DNA from: Hymenopus coronatus
Taxonomy: Eukaryota > Arthropoda > Insecta > Mantodea > Hymenopodidae
Length of the DNA stretch: 64,000 nucleotides
Direction of reading: 5' to 3'
Assembly (NCBI GenBank): GCA_030762935.1
Contig: CM060899.1
Span: 62,298,501 to 62,362,500, forward strand
The notes under the pieces are model-generated. The model saw only the letters and a program-made list of their open reading frames with translations, did not search any database and had not been told where the DNA came from. This document shows positions 1 to 12,195 of the stretch, piece by piece (position 1 is the first letter of the stretch; each line of letters opens with the position of its first letter). Made by a program: the position numbers and the translations under genes.

Positions 1-1011
1 AAACAACTTCAATAAATGTGCAATTTTTATCTCCAGTGTTTTTCCCATCACTGGGAAAAAAATGAAATACAATTATGGTTGATTTTGTCTTCGCAACATG
101 AAATCTTGATTGTAAGTTATCATTAGTGCAGTCTTGCACATATTGTGTGCACGTAGCTTTAGTGTGGGCCCAATTCATAATCAGAGCCTTCCATACTACA
201 ATGCAACTGCAACTGGTCATTGCAGAATGTGCATTATTACATCATACACTGCATAGATTTGTTTAGATATGAATGTGGAATATTATATGCACACTTCTGT
301 ATACTGAAGGCTTAGAAGCTCCAGACATGTCTGCAACTCCATAAAATGACAGCCAATGTAATCCAATGCAATGCAACATACATCTGTTGTTTTGAGGTTA
401 GGGCTCCACTTTTGCCTGTTGGGTGCTGAATGTAATTTTGTCTTGCAATAACAATTCCATTGCAGAAGTAGTCATCCAAAACCTCTCATTGTATTCATAA
501 AGAGATGTAAAGTCATTATTAATTCTGAGTCTGTAATGTTTCTCTTCAACCTTCCCTTGCATTTAACTTCATTAATTGGAACTGCTACTAAATAGCATTT
601 TATGGCATTTTCAGATATATCTCTGTGTACTTAAATGTATAATTTTATATGCATTTTTTGCTCACAAATATTGAAATATAGGTTACTCTACAAACCTTAA
701 GCCTTTGTACATAAAATGTTTGCTGTAAATCAAAATACTTGTAAACTCTAAAATTTCGCCTGTAAATATTTAAGTTTGTTTAAAAAGTTTAACTACATAA
801 AATTTTATTGTGAAACAGATTTATAAGAATTACGAACTTTACAATTAACAAAGCTTGTAAACACTGCGAAACAGGCCCCAGGAACAGTAATACTTTTGTA
901 AACTTGATAAATAAAGCGTTCATTCATACTTCTAAGACAGGAATATGATTAACATATATGTGCATAAAAATATGTTATCCATTGATAATTTTTTTCCTTT
1001 TCCCTCCACAG
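1..1011. other. Upstream AT-rich non-coding stretch
   Basis: No open frame, repeat family or RNA gene recognised. Several aataaa-type hexamers occur (for example near 910) but nothing ties them to a transcript end. It is probably the intron between the missing first coding exon and exon A; it could also hold 5' flank. Confidence 0.5.
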
Positions 1012-1191
1012 GGCTGACAGGAGAACAGCGATTGCGCCAATTAGAAGCCCTGTTCCTGGGTGGACCTATCCAGGGACAGGGCCAGTGTTTCAGCATTGAA
1101 ACCCTCCTGGATGTCTTGTTGGTGCTTTATGACGAATGCTGTAACTCTTCGTTAAGAAGAGAAAAGACAGTATCCGACTTCATTGAATTCG
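1012..1191 (+). CDS. gek: MRCK exon A: N-terminal extension
   Basis: Acceptor cag at 1009-1011 after a T-rich tract; donor gtaagg at 1192. The exon opens two bases into a codon, so one coding base comes from an unseen exon. It reads through GEQRLRQLEALFLGGP, GQCFSIETLLDVLLVLYDEC and SLRREKTVSDFIEF, the conserved helical N-terminal extension before the kinase in MRCK/ROCK/DMPK relatives, which contributes to dimerisation. In mammals this begins a few residues after the initiator Met. The ATG at 945 is upstream of the acceptor and is intronic. The last base joins exon B to give a Val codon. Confidence 0.92.
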
Positions 1192-1339
1192 GTAAGGTTT
1201 TCAGAGTTTAGATTGATTGAGAAAATGTAGGCTTTCATGGCCAGAGTCAATATATCTAGGAGTTATTTAGATTTATGACTTTTGTAAATCTTAAGTTTAT
1301 TTAACTGAAACATCCTACTGCCTCTACTGCTTATTAAAG

Positions 1340-2165
1340 TGTTGAACTGACAGTTATAAACAAGCAGGCTATTAACAACAACTACAACCCAATTTCACAC
1401 AAACACACCATGATCAACAGCCTTGCTTTCAGATTGGTAAACCTACCATTAAGCCAGATGGAATACATATTAGAACTTAATAGGATCATAGAAATTGCAC
1501 AAAAAATGGCTACAGAACATTTGGTAAAGAAGAAGATTAATACATTTGTGAAACAGAAGAAAGTAAAAGAAATTAGCACTCTGAAATGAATAAAAGCAGA
1601 AACCAGCTTCAAAAAATTCGCTTACCACCCTTGACACACCAAAAATTTCAAAAGATTTTCAAAAAATAGAACATTAACTTAGCCCCAGTTAATAAGCATC
1701 ACAAAAGATAAAATCCCTCATTGAAACAATCAGGGATATATAAAATCAGCTGCAAGGAATGTGAAAAGGAAACAAAATGAAACATTGGACAACGTTTTAA
1801 AGAACACATGAGATATTTAAAATGTAAACAGACAGATAATTCAGCTGTAGCACATCATTTTGGACTCAAAACCATAATTTTCACAGTGAGCTCAAGTTAT
1901 TAAAATTAGTGCAGAATTCAATTGAATTAACAATTTGGGAAACAATTTTAAAAAACAAAAACAAGGTCATAAATTTTGACATACCAAAAAACAAATGGAC
2001 TCATCTCAAAATTCATCTATCTGGAAGAGAGACCTCTACAGGCCGCTACCACAAGTTCATCAATGAAGCTCTGTTGAAAATGGTGGCAACAGCCACCGAA
2101 ACATGTCCGAAGTAAGTTACTTTATTTCAAGAGTGAAGTTTGAGTGTAATCTATGTTTTTGCTCC
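1340..2165 (+). mobile_element. Penelope-like element, 3' part (thumb, GIY-YIG, ribozyme-like end)
   Basis: Broken frames read SHKHTMINSLAFRLVNLPLS...EYILELNRI (PLE post-RT thumb), then YKISCKEC...GQRFKEHMRYLK...NSAVAHHF (a GIY-YIG nuclease of the PLE type) and IWETILKNKNKVINFDIPKN. It ends in a hammerhead-like core (2071-2107). Stops and frameshifts show it is dead. PLEs are telomere-related retroelements with an RT plus GIY-YIG endonuclease. Confidence 0.75.
2071..2107 (+). ncRNA. Hammerhead-ribozyme-like core of PLE terminus
   Basis: CTGTTGA (2071-2077) stands where the CTGATGA core is expected, followed by a perfect 6-bp stem II (GGTGGC 2082-2087 with GCCACC 2092-2097), GAAA (2098-2101), a minimal stem III and GTC (2105-2107). 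One core base is changed and stem I pairs poorly, so activity is doubtful. Hammerheads are an established feature of PLE long terminal repeats. Confidence 0.5.
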
Positions 2166-3489
2166 TATTTGAGCAGGTTTTATCTCAATCAGTAACATGT
2201 AACAATTAAGTCTAAGGTAAAAATCCATAACAGTTTAAATCTATCATTGCACATACACAGAAAAGAAAGCTAGCATGTACTCACAACATACATCTGCTAA
2301 ATACTTGGTATGTAGGGATTCTGGAGATTTGTGCCACTTTTGGCATAACCCTTTTAGTATCACAGTCTAATCATGATCCGAAAATTCTGTGAGAATTACC
2401 ACTCACGATCTAATCGGTGCCAATTTCATATGTTTTAGCTCTTTCCAGTGGTAAAGTCTGTGTACTTCCTATGTCATAGCCATAGAGAAAGGTTTTCTGG
2501 AATATTTCATGGCTTTCTCTTTACATTCCAAAGCGCTAAATTAATTCTTAATTTCTCCAGTCATGTTTGTTTAATTTGGTTAAAAAATGGCATTGTCTAG
2601 CTAAAGGTTACGAACCAAAGAGGAAATAGAGCTATAGTTAATGATGCATTGGAAGAAAGTGAGTGATTTTGAATTTTCAAGACCTTGATAAAAGGTTTCT
2701 GACATTGAAGTAAGAGAGAAAAGTATATAGACTAGCTCCAGCAATGAAAATGGAGCAATCACGATGGCCCTCGTATGCATGCAATAATCATTGTACATAT
2801 CAAAATAGATTTACGGAGGTGCAGCCAGATGATGCTGACAATGTGAATCATGAATGTAGAACTGCCAGGCCCTAAGCACGTACTAGTTAAGGCTGACCCA
2901 TTGATTTTTTTGAATCATTTTTCACTCTGCAGCTCCTTACAATAATGGTGACTGAAACCAACAGGTATGCTTGTAAGGTTCTTCAAACTTCAGGTTACAC
3001 AAATTCATTTTTTGTATTTTAAAAAAATAAAACACCAGATCAAAATGTGTGCTGTTTTAGTAAATAAATGTCTGTGTAATAAGGTTTTGTAGCCTCGTTA
3101 TTGATGATTTTGGAATTTTTTAAATTTTATTTTCAAATTTTCTTTTGTTTTTAATTTTTAAAAATATTGAAGAGACTTTTCATCCATATAATATATATAT
3201 TGTACAGCAGAATAAAGGGTTTACTAAAATTAATAAATTAAAAAAAAATTCACCTCAATGTCATTTGGTACTCATTTTATTTTGAATAATTTACAATGCT
3301 GCATTTTTACCGTAAAATTGCTTGGCACTTTTGAGACAGCATTTTGTTATTCAGACTGGCACTAAAATGGTTAATCCTCTCATCAGATGTCACGGCAGAA
3401 CTAATAAGCAATTGTTGTTCATGATGACAAATTAATAAAAATTTGTTTCATTTACAAGACATGTTTGTGGTACAAACTGTTCTTATAGG
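2166..3489. other. Intronic stretch, nothing recognised
   Basis: AT-rich, no supported coding frame. Poly-A/T runs occur near 3140-3250. No repeat matching elsewhere in the window was noticed. Confidence 0.5.
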
Positions 3490-3620
3490 TATATAAGCAT
3501 ATTCTTCTATCCACTTCATGCTAATCAAGATAAAATTAGCAGAAATGGACTTATTACTTGCTTTCTTGTAAGCAGAAGGGAAATGAGGGAGTACATTAGA
3601 CTAAGTTATAGTAAAATCTT
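3490..3620 (-). mobile_element. Helentron-like family, fragment
   Basis: The stretch with ttattacttgctttc and aagcagaagggaaatgaggg matches, in reverse orientation, the segment about 100-200 bp from the 3' end of the full copies (for example 28880-28990). Both termini are missing. Confidence 0.55.
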
Positions 3621-3779
3621 TTAGAAACTGGGTGCTATGTGATCCTTCTGGCATTAGGGAAATGATGGTCACACCCAAGATCTGAATTAAATAGGAAACA
3701 ATTTTGTTGAATTTGCTCAATATAGACTAATTATAAATAGCAATAGCATTTTGGCATAAAGGAAATAAAAGCATTACTT

Positions 3780-4090
3780 TTCGGGATATTCATTTAAATG
3801 TACTAAAATCACATATGTAACAGACACAAAATGTATTGGTGTGTGGCTAAATCAAAATTTGGATTGGATGGTATACATTGAAAATTTGAATAAAAAATCA
3901 AGTAAACTATGTTATTGCAGAGTAGTATATTTTGCTTACTTGCATACTCTTTTAAATTATGGCATCATTTTCTGGGGAAGTTCAAAGATATCAGAAAACA
4001 TGTTAAAAATGCAAAAATAAGAATAATAATTAATAACTAACCAACCTATGTGAGCCGCAGAGCATATTTTAAAGAACTTAAAATTATGAG
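3780..4090 (+). mobile_element. Non-LTR retrotransposon RT C-terminal fragment
   Basis: A frame reads VWLNQNLDWMVYIENLNKKS followed by YFAYLHTLLNYGIIFWGSS, the C-terminal part of a LINE reverse-transcriptase region (the LG..LD...H...N..K pattern and the .Y..L.YGI.FWG pattern). It is truncated, with the poly(TA) tract just behind it. Confidence 0.6.
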
Positions 4091-4100
4091 TCTTCAATGA

Positions 4101-4102
<2 letters not shown>

Positions 4103-4139
<37 letters not shown>
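4103..4139. repeat. (TA)n microsatellite
   Basis: About 18 TA units without interruption, lying at the boundary between the LINE fragment and the large fold-back repeat. Confidence 0.9.
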
Positions 4140-4145
<6 letters not shown>

Positions 4146-4146
<1 letters not shown>

Positions 4147-4966
4147 TCACATGTTTATTAACTTCTGATTTTAAACATAATTCAATCCAATTCATGCTTT
4201 CTATCTTGTTCAAGATAATGCATACGTCAATACAAAATTTACAAAGAAAAAGTAACACAGTGATTGCAGAAAATACAAAAGATAATACAACATAGTATTT
4301 GAGAAGAGATATACATTTACAAAATATAATAATAAATCTGATAATAAAACTTATTAAACATTTTTGTACAGAATAAAAATATTTTCCAATTAAAAATTTG
4401 CGAAGCTGATTTTCAAAATGCCTTGACTGTGTCTAGCTTTTTTTAAATAAGGTGGCAACGTTTTATACTATTTATACATTTGTATATCTTCTTTTGTATA
4501 TATGTATAAAAACTGTTTTTACATGTTAAAGCTAATATGAATAATTTAAAGATTCAGACAATGATTCAAGAGGTAACTCAAATCTATCAACAATCAGCCG
4601 TAATACCATACTGTATAAACGTTCATTCACCTATAATGATATACAAATGTATAAGAAATTACCACCTTATTAAAAAAAAAACTAGACACTGTCAAGACAT
4701 TTTGAAAATCAGCTTCACAAATTTTTAATTGGAAAATATTTTTGTTCTATACAAAAATTTTTAGTAAGTTTTATTATCAGATTTATTATTATATTTCGTA
4801 AATGTATATCTCTTCTGCAAATACTATGTTATATTTTTTGCAGTCACTGAGTTACTTTTTATTTGTAAATTTTGTATTGACGTATCGGGTTATCTTGAAC
4901 AAGACAGAAATGATGAATACTTTGTCTTGAATTATATTTAAAATCATAGTTTAATAAGCCTCTGGG
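4146..4966. repeat. Large fold-back (inverted repeat) element, ~820 bp
   Basis: The left arm (about 4146-4520) and right arm (about 4605-4966) are reverse complements over roughly 340-360 bp with scattered mismatches and small gaps. Examples: ttccaattaaaaatttg at 4384 against the complement near 4720, and caaaatttacaaa at 4234 against its complement near 4865. The arms are separated by only about 85 bp. No coding frame crosses it. It could be a fold-back transposon, a long-TIR MITE, or an inverted duplication. Confidence 0.8.
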
Positions 4967-5315
4967 TTTACTTTATTCTCAGTACATCTGTAAATGCAGT
5001 TAGCTCCTAAATATCATTTCAAGAATTAGAATTAATTCTGGGCTTATGTTAGCATGTAATTGAATTCATGCTCATCTGGTTTACAGGCTCATAACGCTTG
5101 CCGAGTTGGATCACTTTGTTGAAGACTGCAATTTTAGGATCTCCTTCTCATCTTCAAATAATACCTGGAATTTTCTTAGGCAGGACCTATTGCTAGAACA
5201 TTCCTGTAATAGTTTTGTCTTCATTTTCAGTGCAGTATATTGCTTAAATTATTTCCCATATGAAAAAATTGCCCCATCATGCATTTATTTCTACTTCCTC
5301 TTTTATGCATTACAG
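4967..5315. other. Intronic stretch, nothing recognised
   Basis: The end of the intron before exon B; only the acceptor region is recognisable. Confidence 0.5.
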
Positions 5316-5587
5316 TGAAACCCGTAGCAACATGTGTAAAAAGCCTTCGTCTTACCCGTGATGATTTTGAAATAATAAAGGTTATTGGAAGAGGAGCGTT
5401 TGGTGAAGTATGTGTTGTAAAAATGAAAGGCTCAGAAAAGGTGTTTGCAATGAAGATTCTAAACAAATGGGAAATGCTAAAACGTGCTGAGACAGCTTGT
5501 TTTCAAGAAGAACGAGATGTCTTGGTGTATGGAGATCGACGATGGATCACAAACTTACATTATGCGTTCCAGGATGAAAACAATTTG
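5316..5587 (+). CDS. gek: MRCK exon B: kinase N-lobe
   Basis: Acceptor acag ends at 5315; donor gtgagt at 5588. About 90 residues. Seen: the linker [20 protein letters not shown], then the glycine-rich loop GRGAFGEV, the ATP-anchoring lysine in FAMKIL, the MRCK-typical [20 protein letters not shown] with the helix-C glutamate, and the hinge-proximal [14 protein letters not shown]. The key N-lobe residues are present, so an active kinase is expected. The upstream Met at 5279 is intronic. Phase is correct on both sides. Confidence 0.96.
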
Positions 5588-5889
5588 GTGAGTAAATTTT
5601 CAGGGCTACTGTTTACCACCTATGATGTGTATAATTAAGAGTCATAGTGCAAAATTACTTGAAATTAAAATATCAATTTATTAGACTTTATTCATGTTGT
5701 ATATACAGGGTCTTTCAAATTAAGGAGTAATGTTAATAAAAATAAAATTAACTCATTTTGTAAAAGAAAACTTGGATAAATCAAATTTAATACAGGGTTA
5801 TTTCAAATGATTCATTCATATATGCAGTGTTATTAGTAGATCATTGTATTTACTGAGGTATTTTCAAAGTTATAGCGATGTTCAAATTT

Positions 5890-6065
5890 TAACATGAATA
5901 TACTTTGAATGCATCTGTACTTACCTAACATATGGTGCAGAAATATGGGGCGTGCCACTAAAACTAGATGAATAAACTTCTTATTTTTAAAAGAAAAGCA
6001 TTAGATTGATATAGGAGATGTAAACGTGGGAGTCATACAGAACTGCCTTTATCAACAATAAGCTT
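5890..6065 (+). mobile_element. LINE RT fragment
   Basis: It reads LTYGAEIWGVPLKLDE, the YG...WG motif typical just after the RT domain of insect non-LTR elements. It is cut off by the TTAA-flanked MITE at 6066. The stretch before it (5640-5890) shows nothing clear. Confidence 0.45.
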
Positions 6066-6726
6066 TTAACACATTGAAGCCCAAGCCCGAGTATAGATCA
6101 GGCCGTGTGAAATGTTCATGCAGCACATGCCCGAGGATAGCTCGGGCAGGTATTTTTAACACTTTTAATGCAATTCCAGGACCTTAACTCGGTCTTGGGC
6201 TACGCGGCAAAGAACATATATCAGTTATCGTTTAGTTGTTTGATTTGTGCTACCATCTGTTTTTGCTTTAGCCAACTATTAGAAAATTTAGGAGAGTTAG
6301 TAATATTGGCTGCTCTTAGGTAGTCACACCATTTTACGTTTTGTGTTCATAAATGTTAAAATGCTGCATTTTCCTGGATTTCTGTGAACTGAAGCTGAAG
6401 TTCAGAATAAAAATGATGCTCTGGAAAATTCCGATTCTGAGGGAGAGTTTTTCAAACTTTCAATAAATGGAGTGTAAGCTGCTTTACGCAGATTTTTTCA
6501 AACTCATATTTGATATTTGTTGTAAATTTAAAATTATATATTAATACGTAAGTTATGACTTTTATCTTACTTGTTGAGAAATCCTTGAATAACATACTTT
6601 TAGATTGTCCCAATACTTTTCGGCAGATTTGATTGATGTACTGTAAATAATAACTCAAAGTAGGCGTAAAAACCCTGGGTTTCTTGGCACTTCATCTAAA
6701 GAAACGCCTGGGCTTCAATGTGTTAA
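6066..6726. mobile_element. TTAA-flanked MITE, copy 1 (piggyBac-type)
   Basis: TTAA at 6066-6069 and 6723-6726 flank a 653-bp element whose ends are inverted repeats beginning CACATTGAAGCCCA. A near-identical copy is at 34592-35263. A TTAA target duplication is the hallmark of piggyBac insertion. Short internal inverted repeats (gcccgagtatag / gctcgggc) follow the left end. No transposase. A 66-68-codon minus frame is kept in both copies but is probably only shared ancestry. Confidence 0.85.
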
Positions 6727-6877
6727 TAAACATGCAAAAAAAAAAAAAAAAGATCCTAAAAGCACCCAGTCAGGAGGGCAGAACTGTCAAAATAAGGCCC
6801 AGACTGGAATGTGATAATGTGCTTGTTTTACTTGCCTTGTTTTGTTGTTTAGCGCATGAAGATAATTTTTGTTGCAG

Positions 6878-7177
6878 TATTTAGTGATGGACTACTATTG
6901 TGGTGGAGACCTCCTAACGTTGCTCAGCAAATTTGAAGATCGCCTTCCAGAGGACATGGCACGTTTCTATATTGCTGAAATGGTTTTAGCTATTGGTTCC
7001 ATTCATGATCTGCGGTATGTGCATAGAGACATAAAGCCTGACAACGTTCTTCTAGATGCTAATGGGCATATCCGCCTAGCAGATTTTGGTTCTTGTTTAA
7101 AGTTGTTTGAAGATGGCACTGTTCAAAGCAACGTAGCAGTAGGAACTCCTGACTATATATCCCCAGAAATTTTACGG
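6878..7177 (+). CDS. gek: MRCK exon C: kinase catalytic core
   Basis: Acceptor ttgcag ends at 6877; donor gtgagt at 7178; exactly 100 codons. It starts [25 protein letters not shown]... and carries the catalytic loop [10 protein letters not shown] (HRD aspartate, lysine and asparagine present), the magnesium-binding DFG in [12 protein letters not shown], the activation segment with [10 protein letters not shown] (the APE motif appears as SPE, as in the family) and ends EILR. No catalytic residue is missing. A TA-flanked MITE begins only 27 bp after the donor (7205). Confidence 0.97.
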
Positions 7178-7202
7178 GTGAGTGTAGGTTTTGTTGTGGA
7201 TG

Positions 7203-7703
7203 TACTGTCCGCCCAACACAAAAAGGCAAGTGGGGCCTGAGGGGTGAGCAAGCGAGGGGGGGGGAGGAATTATTATCTGGTCAAGTACTAGTGGATCTGT
7301 TTACATTTACTATATATGTATATGAACCAACCTACTGCTGCCAGATCTAATGCTCGTTTCAGGAACTGCAGTGATGTATTATGCAATATTTGGCTCTCGC
7401 TGCTAACACGCGCTACAGCATATGGTACTACAGTTATATGATATTTTGTTACTTTTATTCTTGGTTTAATATTTAAATGCAGAGAGCGGCAGCGACAGCA
7501 GCGAAGATGAGGACTTCTCCGACTCGGATCTTGCAGAGAACTGGACTTCTAGCTAAGTGTGAGTTATGTGACAACACTGTGTATTTTAGATGAACCTAAC
7601 GTCCTTGTCATATCCAGATGTCGAGCATAAACATCATGCGGACAGCAAAAGTGCTTACGTTACGCATTCCTCTACCTTGCCTTCTTGTGATGGGTCATCA
7701 GTA
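7203..7703. mobile_element. TA-flanked MITE, copy 1
   Basis: A 497-bp element (7205-7701) between TA dinucleotides. Imperfect 26-bp TIRs read CTG..(C)CCCA.CACAA.AAGGCAAG. The second copy is 26623-27114. An internal stretch could encode ESGSDSSEDEDFSDSDLAEN, an acidic serine-rich peptide like the N-terminus of some transposases, suggesting derivation by internal deletion. It lies 27 bp inside the intron after exon C. Confidence 0.8.
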
Positions 7704-7739
7704 CTTCCTCATTTCATATAACCCTTACCATTAGTGTAT

Positions 7740-8586
7740 TTTTACTTTCTCTACACAAGCTATGTATATAGCGTACAGAGAAGGTATTTCACTCCACCCT
7801 AAAATTCGATACCGAGATTTCACTGGAAATGTATGTTTTAGGGTCCATTGTATCCAAAAAAAGGCATTTTCAGAAAAAGTTCCATGTGTGTGTGTCTGTG
7901 AGCACGATAGCTCAAAAACGAAAAGTCGGTAAAATGCCAAAGTTGGTATTTAAGTTTAGTATCTTTCAGGGATGTGACACAAAGATTTTGAGAAAAATCC
8001 CCCCAACCCAACTACCCTTACATGGAACTTTTTTCGAAAATTTTGATTTTCTCAAAAATGGCTCGAACGATTTTGACTAAAATTTCCTTTATTAAAGATA
8101 TTTACCTGACAAATAAAATTTTCTGGGAATAGCCTCTGAGGACTACTTTATTCTGGATGAATTTTAAGGAATTTTGCATAATTGCTAAACCATAAGAGAT
8201 GGACAAAAACTTACAATACAAAAATTGTAGAGCATCTTAAAACACAAAATTTATCTTATATACATTTTTTTGTGGAGTTGATTTTTTTTGAGATACTCCT
8301 TATTTTTGGTTTCAGCTTTAAGAACTTATACTTTTCCACACAGGAATTTAACAATTTCTGTCCATACAAACAAAGGAACTTTAGTCACATTGCAGCCAAC
8401 TTTTGATTATCACTTTAACCAATAATACTCCAGTTATTTCACTTCTACTTACAAGGAAGCAAGTGTTAGGACTATTTCTGCTGATTTTTTCTCGATTAGC
8501 ATGAAGTAAATAGAAGCATAAGCTTTTTAACAATAATTTGTTGCAGAGATGTAGAGAAAGTCATGTGAATGGAACACATCAGATAT
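7740..8586 (+). mobile_element. Helentron-like non-autonomous element, copy 1 (near full length)
   Basis: It begins TACTTTCTCTACAC and then its own imperfect complement ending GAGAAGGTA. Its 3' region carries TGTAGAGAAAGT (the exact complement of the 5' 12-mer) followed by a hairpin ATGTG/CACAT and CAGAT plus T-rich DNA. Flanks are T-rich. Length 847 bp. No Rep/helicase frame. Only a very short GT run is present in this copy. Confidence 0.75.
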
Positions 8587-8717
8587 TTATTAAATGGTAA
8601 TGTGCCTCTCTTTTATATATATTGAAAGGTACACAAGGGTAACACACATACTGGTTGGTTGAACCAGGTAAAACACATAAATAATTAGTTGGAAAATTGA
8701 ATGCCATACCGGCAAGT

Positions 8718-8791
8718 TGTCTCAGTAGCTCAATGGTTAGAGCAACCGCACGGAGAGCGGGAGAACCATGTTCAAGTCCTGGCTGTGGCAT
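8718..8791 (+). mobile_element. tRNA-derived SINE head (family S2)
   Basis: A 74-nt tRNA-like block: A box TAGCTCAATGG, a GCTC/GAGC D-stem, a CCGC/GCGG anticodon-type stem and B box GTTCAAGTCC. It is followed by gcattgaattttt, shared with the S2 copies near 52.0, 52.3 and 53.7 kb. The acceptor stem does not pair well, so it is not a functional tRNA gene. Confidence 0.65.
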
Positions 8792-8799
8792 TGAATTTT

Positions 8800-9789
8800 T
8801 CATCTGGTTCTAAGCATTAGTTAATATCCAAGAAGGTTCCATTATTTAAATAGGCATTTAAATCCAGTTGACGATAGAACTAATACAACTGCTCTTTGAA
8901 AAGAAAATCACACAAAATACTAAAGAAAATATAAATAAACTTCTTTTTGCCTTTTATACCTAAGTGTTTCAACTCACTTAATTTTGCAGTTGCACATTTT
9001 ACTATAGAGATGATACTTTAGAAAAATTAGACATGATACGGATGTTTATTTCTCAAATGAACATCAAATACTATTGGTGAAATCATCTTGACAAACATTA
9101 TTACACATTTCTCTAAAAGTTTTTTTACATTTGGAGAAACACTTTAAATATATGTAGATAGTTGCTGCTTTCACTTGAGTATACTAGTTAATTTTAACAC
9201 TTATTTATAATTCACACTTGTTTTATACGTTGAAATTTAAGTGCAGTATTCTTACACAAAGTGACGTTGAGTACTCGTCAGAATGACTTGGCAAACTGTT
9301 CAAATTTTGGAATTGTCTCTTTAAATAGCTCAGCAGGCAATATGTCTGCCTTAGCTTCCTTAATGCTGATTGGCTGTTATTTGCCACCAAAACTTATGCT
9401 CGGCTTGACCATATCGTATGGTTTTATTGCATTTAGACTATGTGATTCTTGGATACAAAGAAAAATACCCTGTTGGTGAATATTAGGGAGCTTTATTGAG
9501 TTTGCACTTGTAACTCTAATGCACACCTATGAAATAAAGAAAACCTACAAATTTCCATTGTTTCTGCAGACAATAGGGGGTGCCTTTTGTTTCATTTAAC
9601 TGCGTAGTTTCACAGCTTTGTCTTGGAACATGTTAACATAACTAAAGTTACAATTTATGAAATAAATACAAGAAAATAAAGTAAATCACTTATACAAACA
9701 GGTGATTAGAATAATAAAAGTATTGGGGATTGTTTATAGGTCTTCTTATCAAAATAATCATTATAGGGCAGTGATGTCAGGAATTACTG
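8800..9789. other. Intronic stretch, nothing recognised
   Basis: AT-rich DNA with no supported gene. A 72-codon frame at 9261 has no recognisable family and no splice or expression evidence. Confidence 0.45.
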
Positions 9790-9811
9790 TCTCAAATTGT
9801 TGGATCAAAAT

Positions 9812-10038
9812 CAAGTTTGGTTTTTAATGCACCTTTCGTTTTTGAGCTATGCTGCCCCCCCCCCACACACACACACACACATGCACATGCACACGGACAT
9901 TTTTCTAAAAATACTTTTTTTGTTTGTTTCAGGAGGTCTCAAAACATATATTTCCGGTGAAATTTCTGTATCAAATTTTTGGGTGCATTACAATACCTTC
10001 TCTATACACTATGTACATAGGACGTGCAGAGAAAGTAT
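9812..10038 (-). mobile_element. Helentron-like element, 5'-end fragment
   Basis: In reverse orientation it carries the (CA)n tract (9863-9886), the segment tcaaatttttgggtg, and the terminal palindrome (tctctatacactatgtacatag...cagagaaagta) at its right end. The 3' half is missing. It keeps the intact 5' terminus. Confidence 0.7.
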
Positions 10039-10927
<889 letters not shown>

Positions 10928-10975
10928 TAGTGACACCTCTAGATATAACAATCCATTATATAGATAACCAATATA

Positions 10976-11430
10976 TATAGGATCATTAAATTATAAGGTA
11001 ACTCCCGTTGTGGCTTCTCTCCATTGTGCGAGAGAGCCAAGAGTCGCCAAAAAAAGTGGTGCAGGCAAAAGTGTATTAAGATACATATCTTAAGATAAAT
11101 TACGGAAATGCTGACCTGCTCACATAATGGCTGCACAATTTGCGAAAATATTTTCGCTTGCTCATCTAAGCTTAGCAGCAGGAATCCTTATGATTTCTTG
11201 CTGATGTTATCACTAAGTTTCTGTAGATTATACAGGGATTTCTGCTGCTGAGTGAGAACATCTTTAACTTGTTAATCTGGCTGTTTGGGAGCAGATCGTC
11301 AATAACTTCATATACTTAACGTAAGGACTCCAGTACGCCTTTGCTGGCACCACTTTCCTAGCAACTCTCGGATCTCTTGCACAGTGGAGAGACTCCACAG
11401 GAGGGACTACCTTATAATTTAATGACCCTA
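10976..11430. mobile_element. MITE with ~90-bp terminal inverted repeats
   Basis: The ends match as inverted repeats starting TATAGG(A/G)TCATTAAATT and continuing imperfectly for about 90 bp (ctctccattgtgcgagaga on the left against ctcttgcacagtggagag on the right). Unit length about 455 bp; flanks are TATA-rich, so the target duplication is uncertain (TA or TATA). No coding capacity. Confidence 0.7.
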
Positions 11431-11666
11431 TACATATAAAAGTTGAAACTACTTAATATTTAAGGTTATAATTATAAGGAAATATCCTACATATTATGTA
11501 AAACAAATTATGTAACTTTTGTGTTAAAAAATACATATTCATTCATTACTGACACCTCTAACAACATGTTCAGGGTCCATCAAGAGATCTAATAGGATCA
11601 AATCCACACTTAAAGTGTCAACTTTTTTTCTCAGTCTTCAACATATATGTACAGTATAACATCATA

Positions 11667-12195
11667 TAGTATACTCTCAATTATCTGGGGTAATGTGGGG
11701 GAGAGGAAGCACGAATAATCGAAAAACATGAATAATCGAGAAACCTGTAATTTAATGCTTTTAAGATACGACATACATATGTAAATAGGAAATTACATTG
11801 AAAAGCGTTTTCCAACATGTACTCTTTGTTCAAAAATGTATTCTACTTCTGTGCATAGGTATTGTTTTTCTGTAGGAAACAGCAATAAAGAATCTGCTGC
11901 ATGACAATAAGTGCCATGTCCATTGTTTAAACGATCACTGCATGACAACAGAGTACCATTTCAATTGTTATTGGCCTGTCTATTCTGTGTAAATTATAAA
12001 CAAATTCAGTTTTCCTGATATTGATCACCGTGTAAGTGTCAACGAAGCAATTTAAAATAGATTTGTAAAAGAGATGACAGAGAAACGAAAAAAAATGTGT
12101 GTTGAATTAAAAAAAATATTTGGGGGGGGGGGATGCATGGATGATCTGCAAACCAGATAATCTGCACATGAATAATCAGGAATATACTGTATATG
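11667..12195. mobile_element. Tigger/pogo-like MITE
   Basis: The left end reads agtatactctcaattatctgg and the right end ctgattattcctgtatac-like sequence in reverse, with repeated gaataatcgaaaaac motifs. 'Attatccg'-type ends flanked by TA are typical of Tigger-derived MITEs. The interior includes a G10 run (12122-12131). Confidence 0.45.

Noticed and set aside
945..1011. ATG at 945 as the start codon of MRCK
   Set aside because: It lies before a clear polypyrimidine-AG acceptor, the peptide before the acceptor has no family similarity, and homologues start a few residues before GEQRLRQLE.
8718..8791. A tRNA gene
   Set aside because: The D and anticodon stems look plausible, but the acceptor stem fails and the sequence continues into a repeated SINE body.
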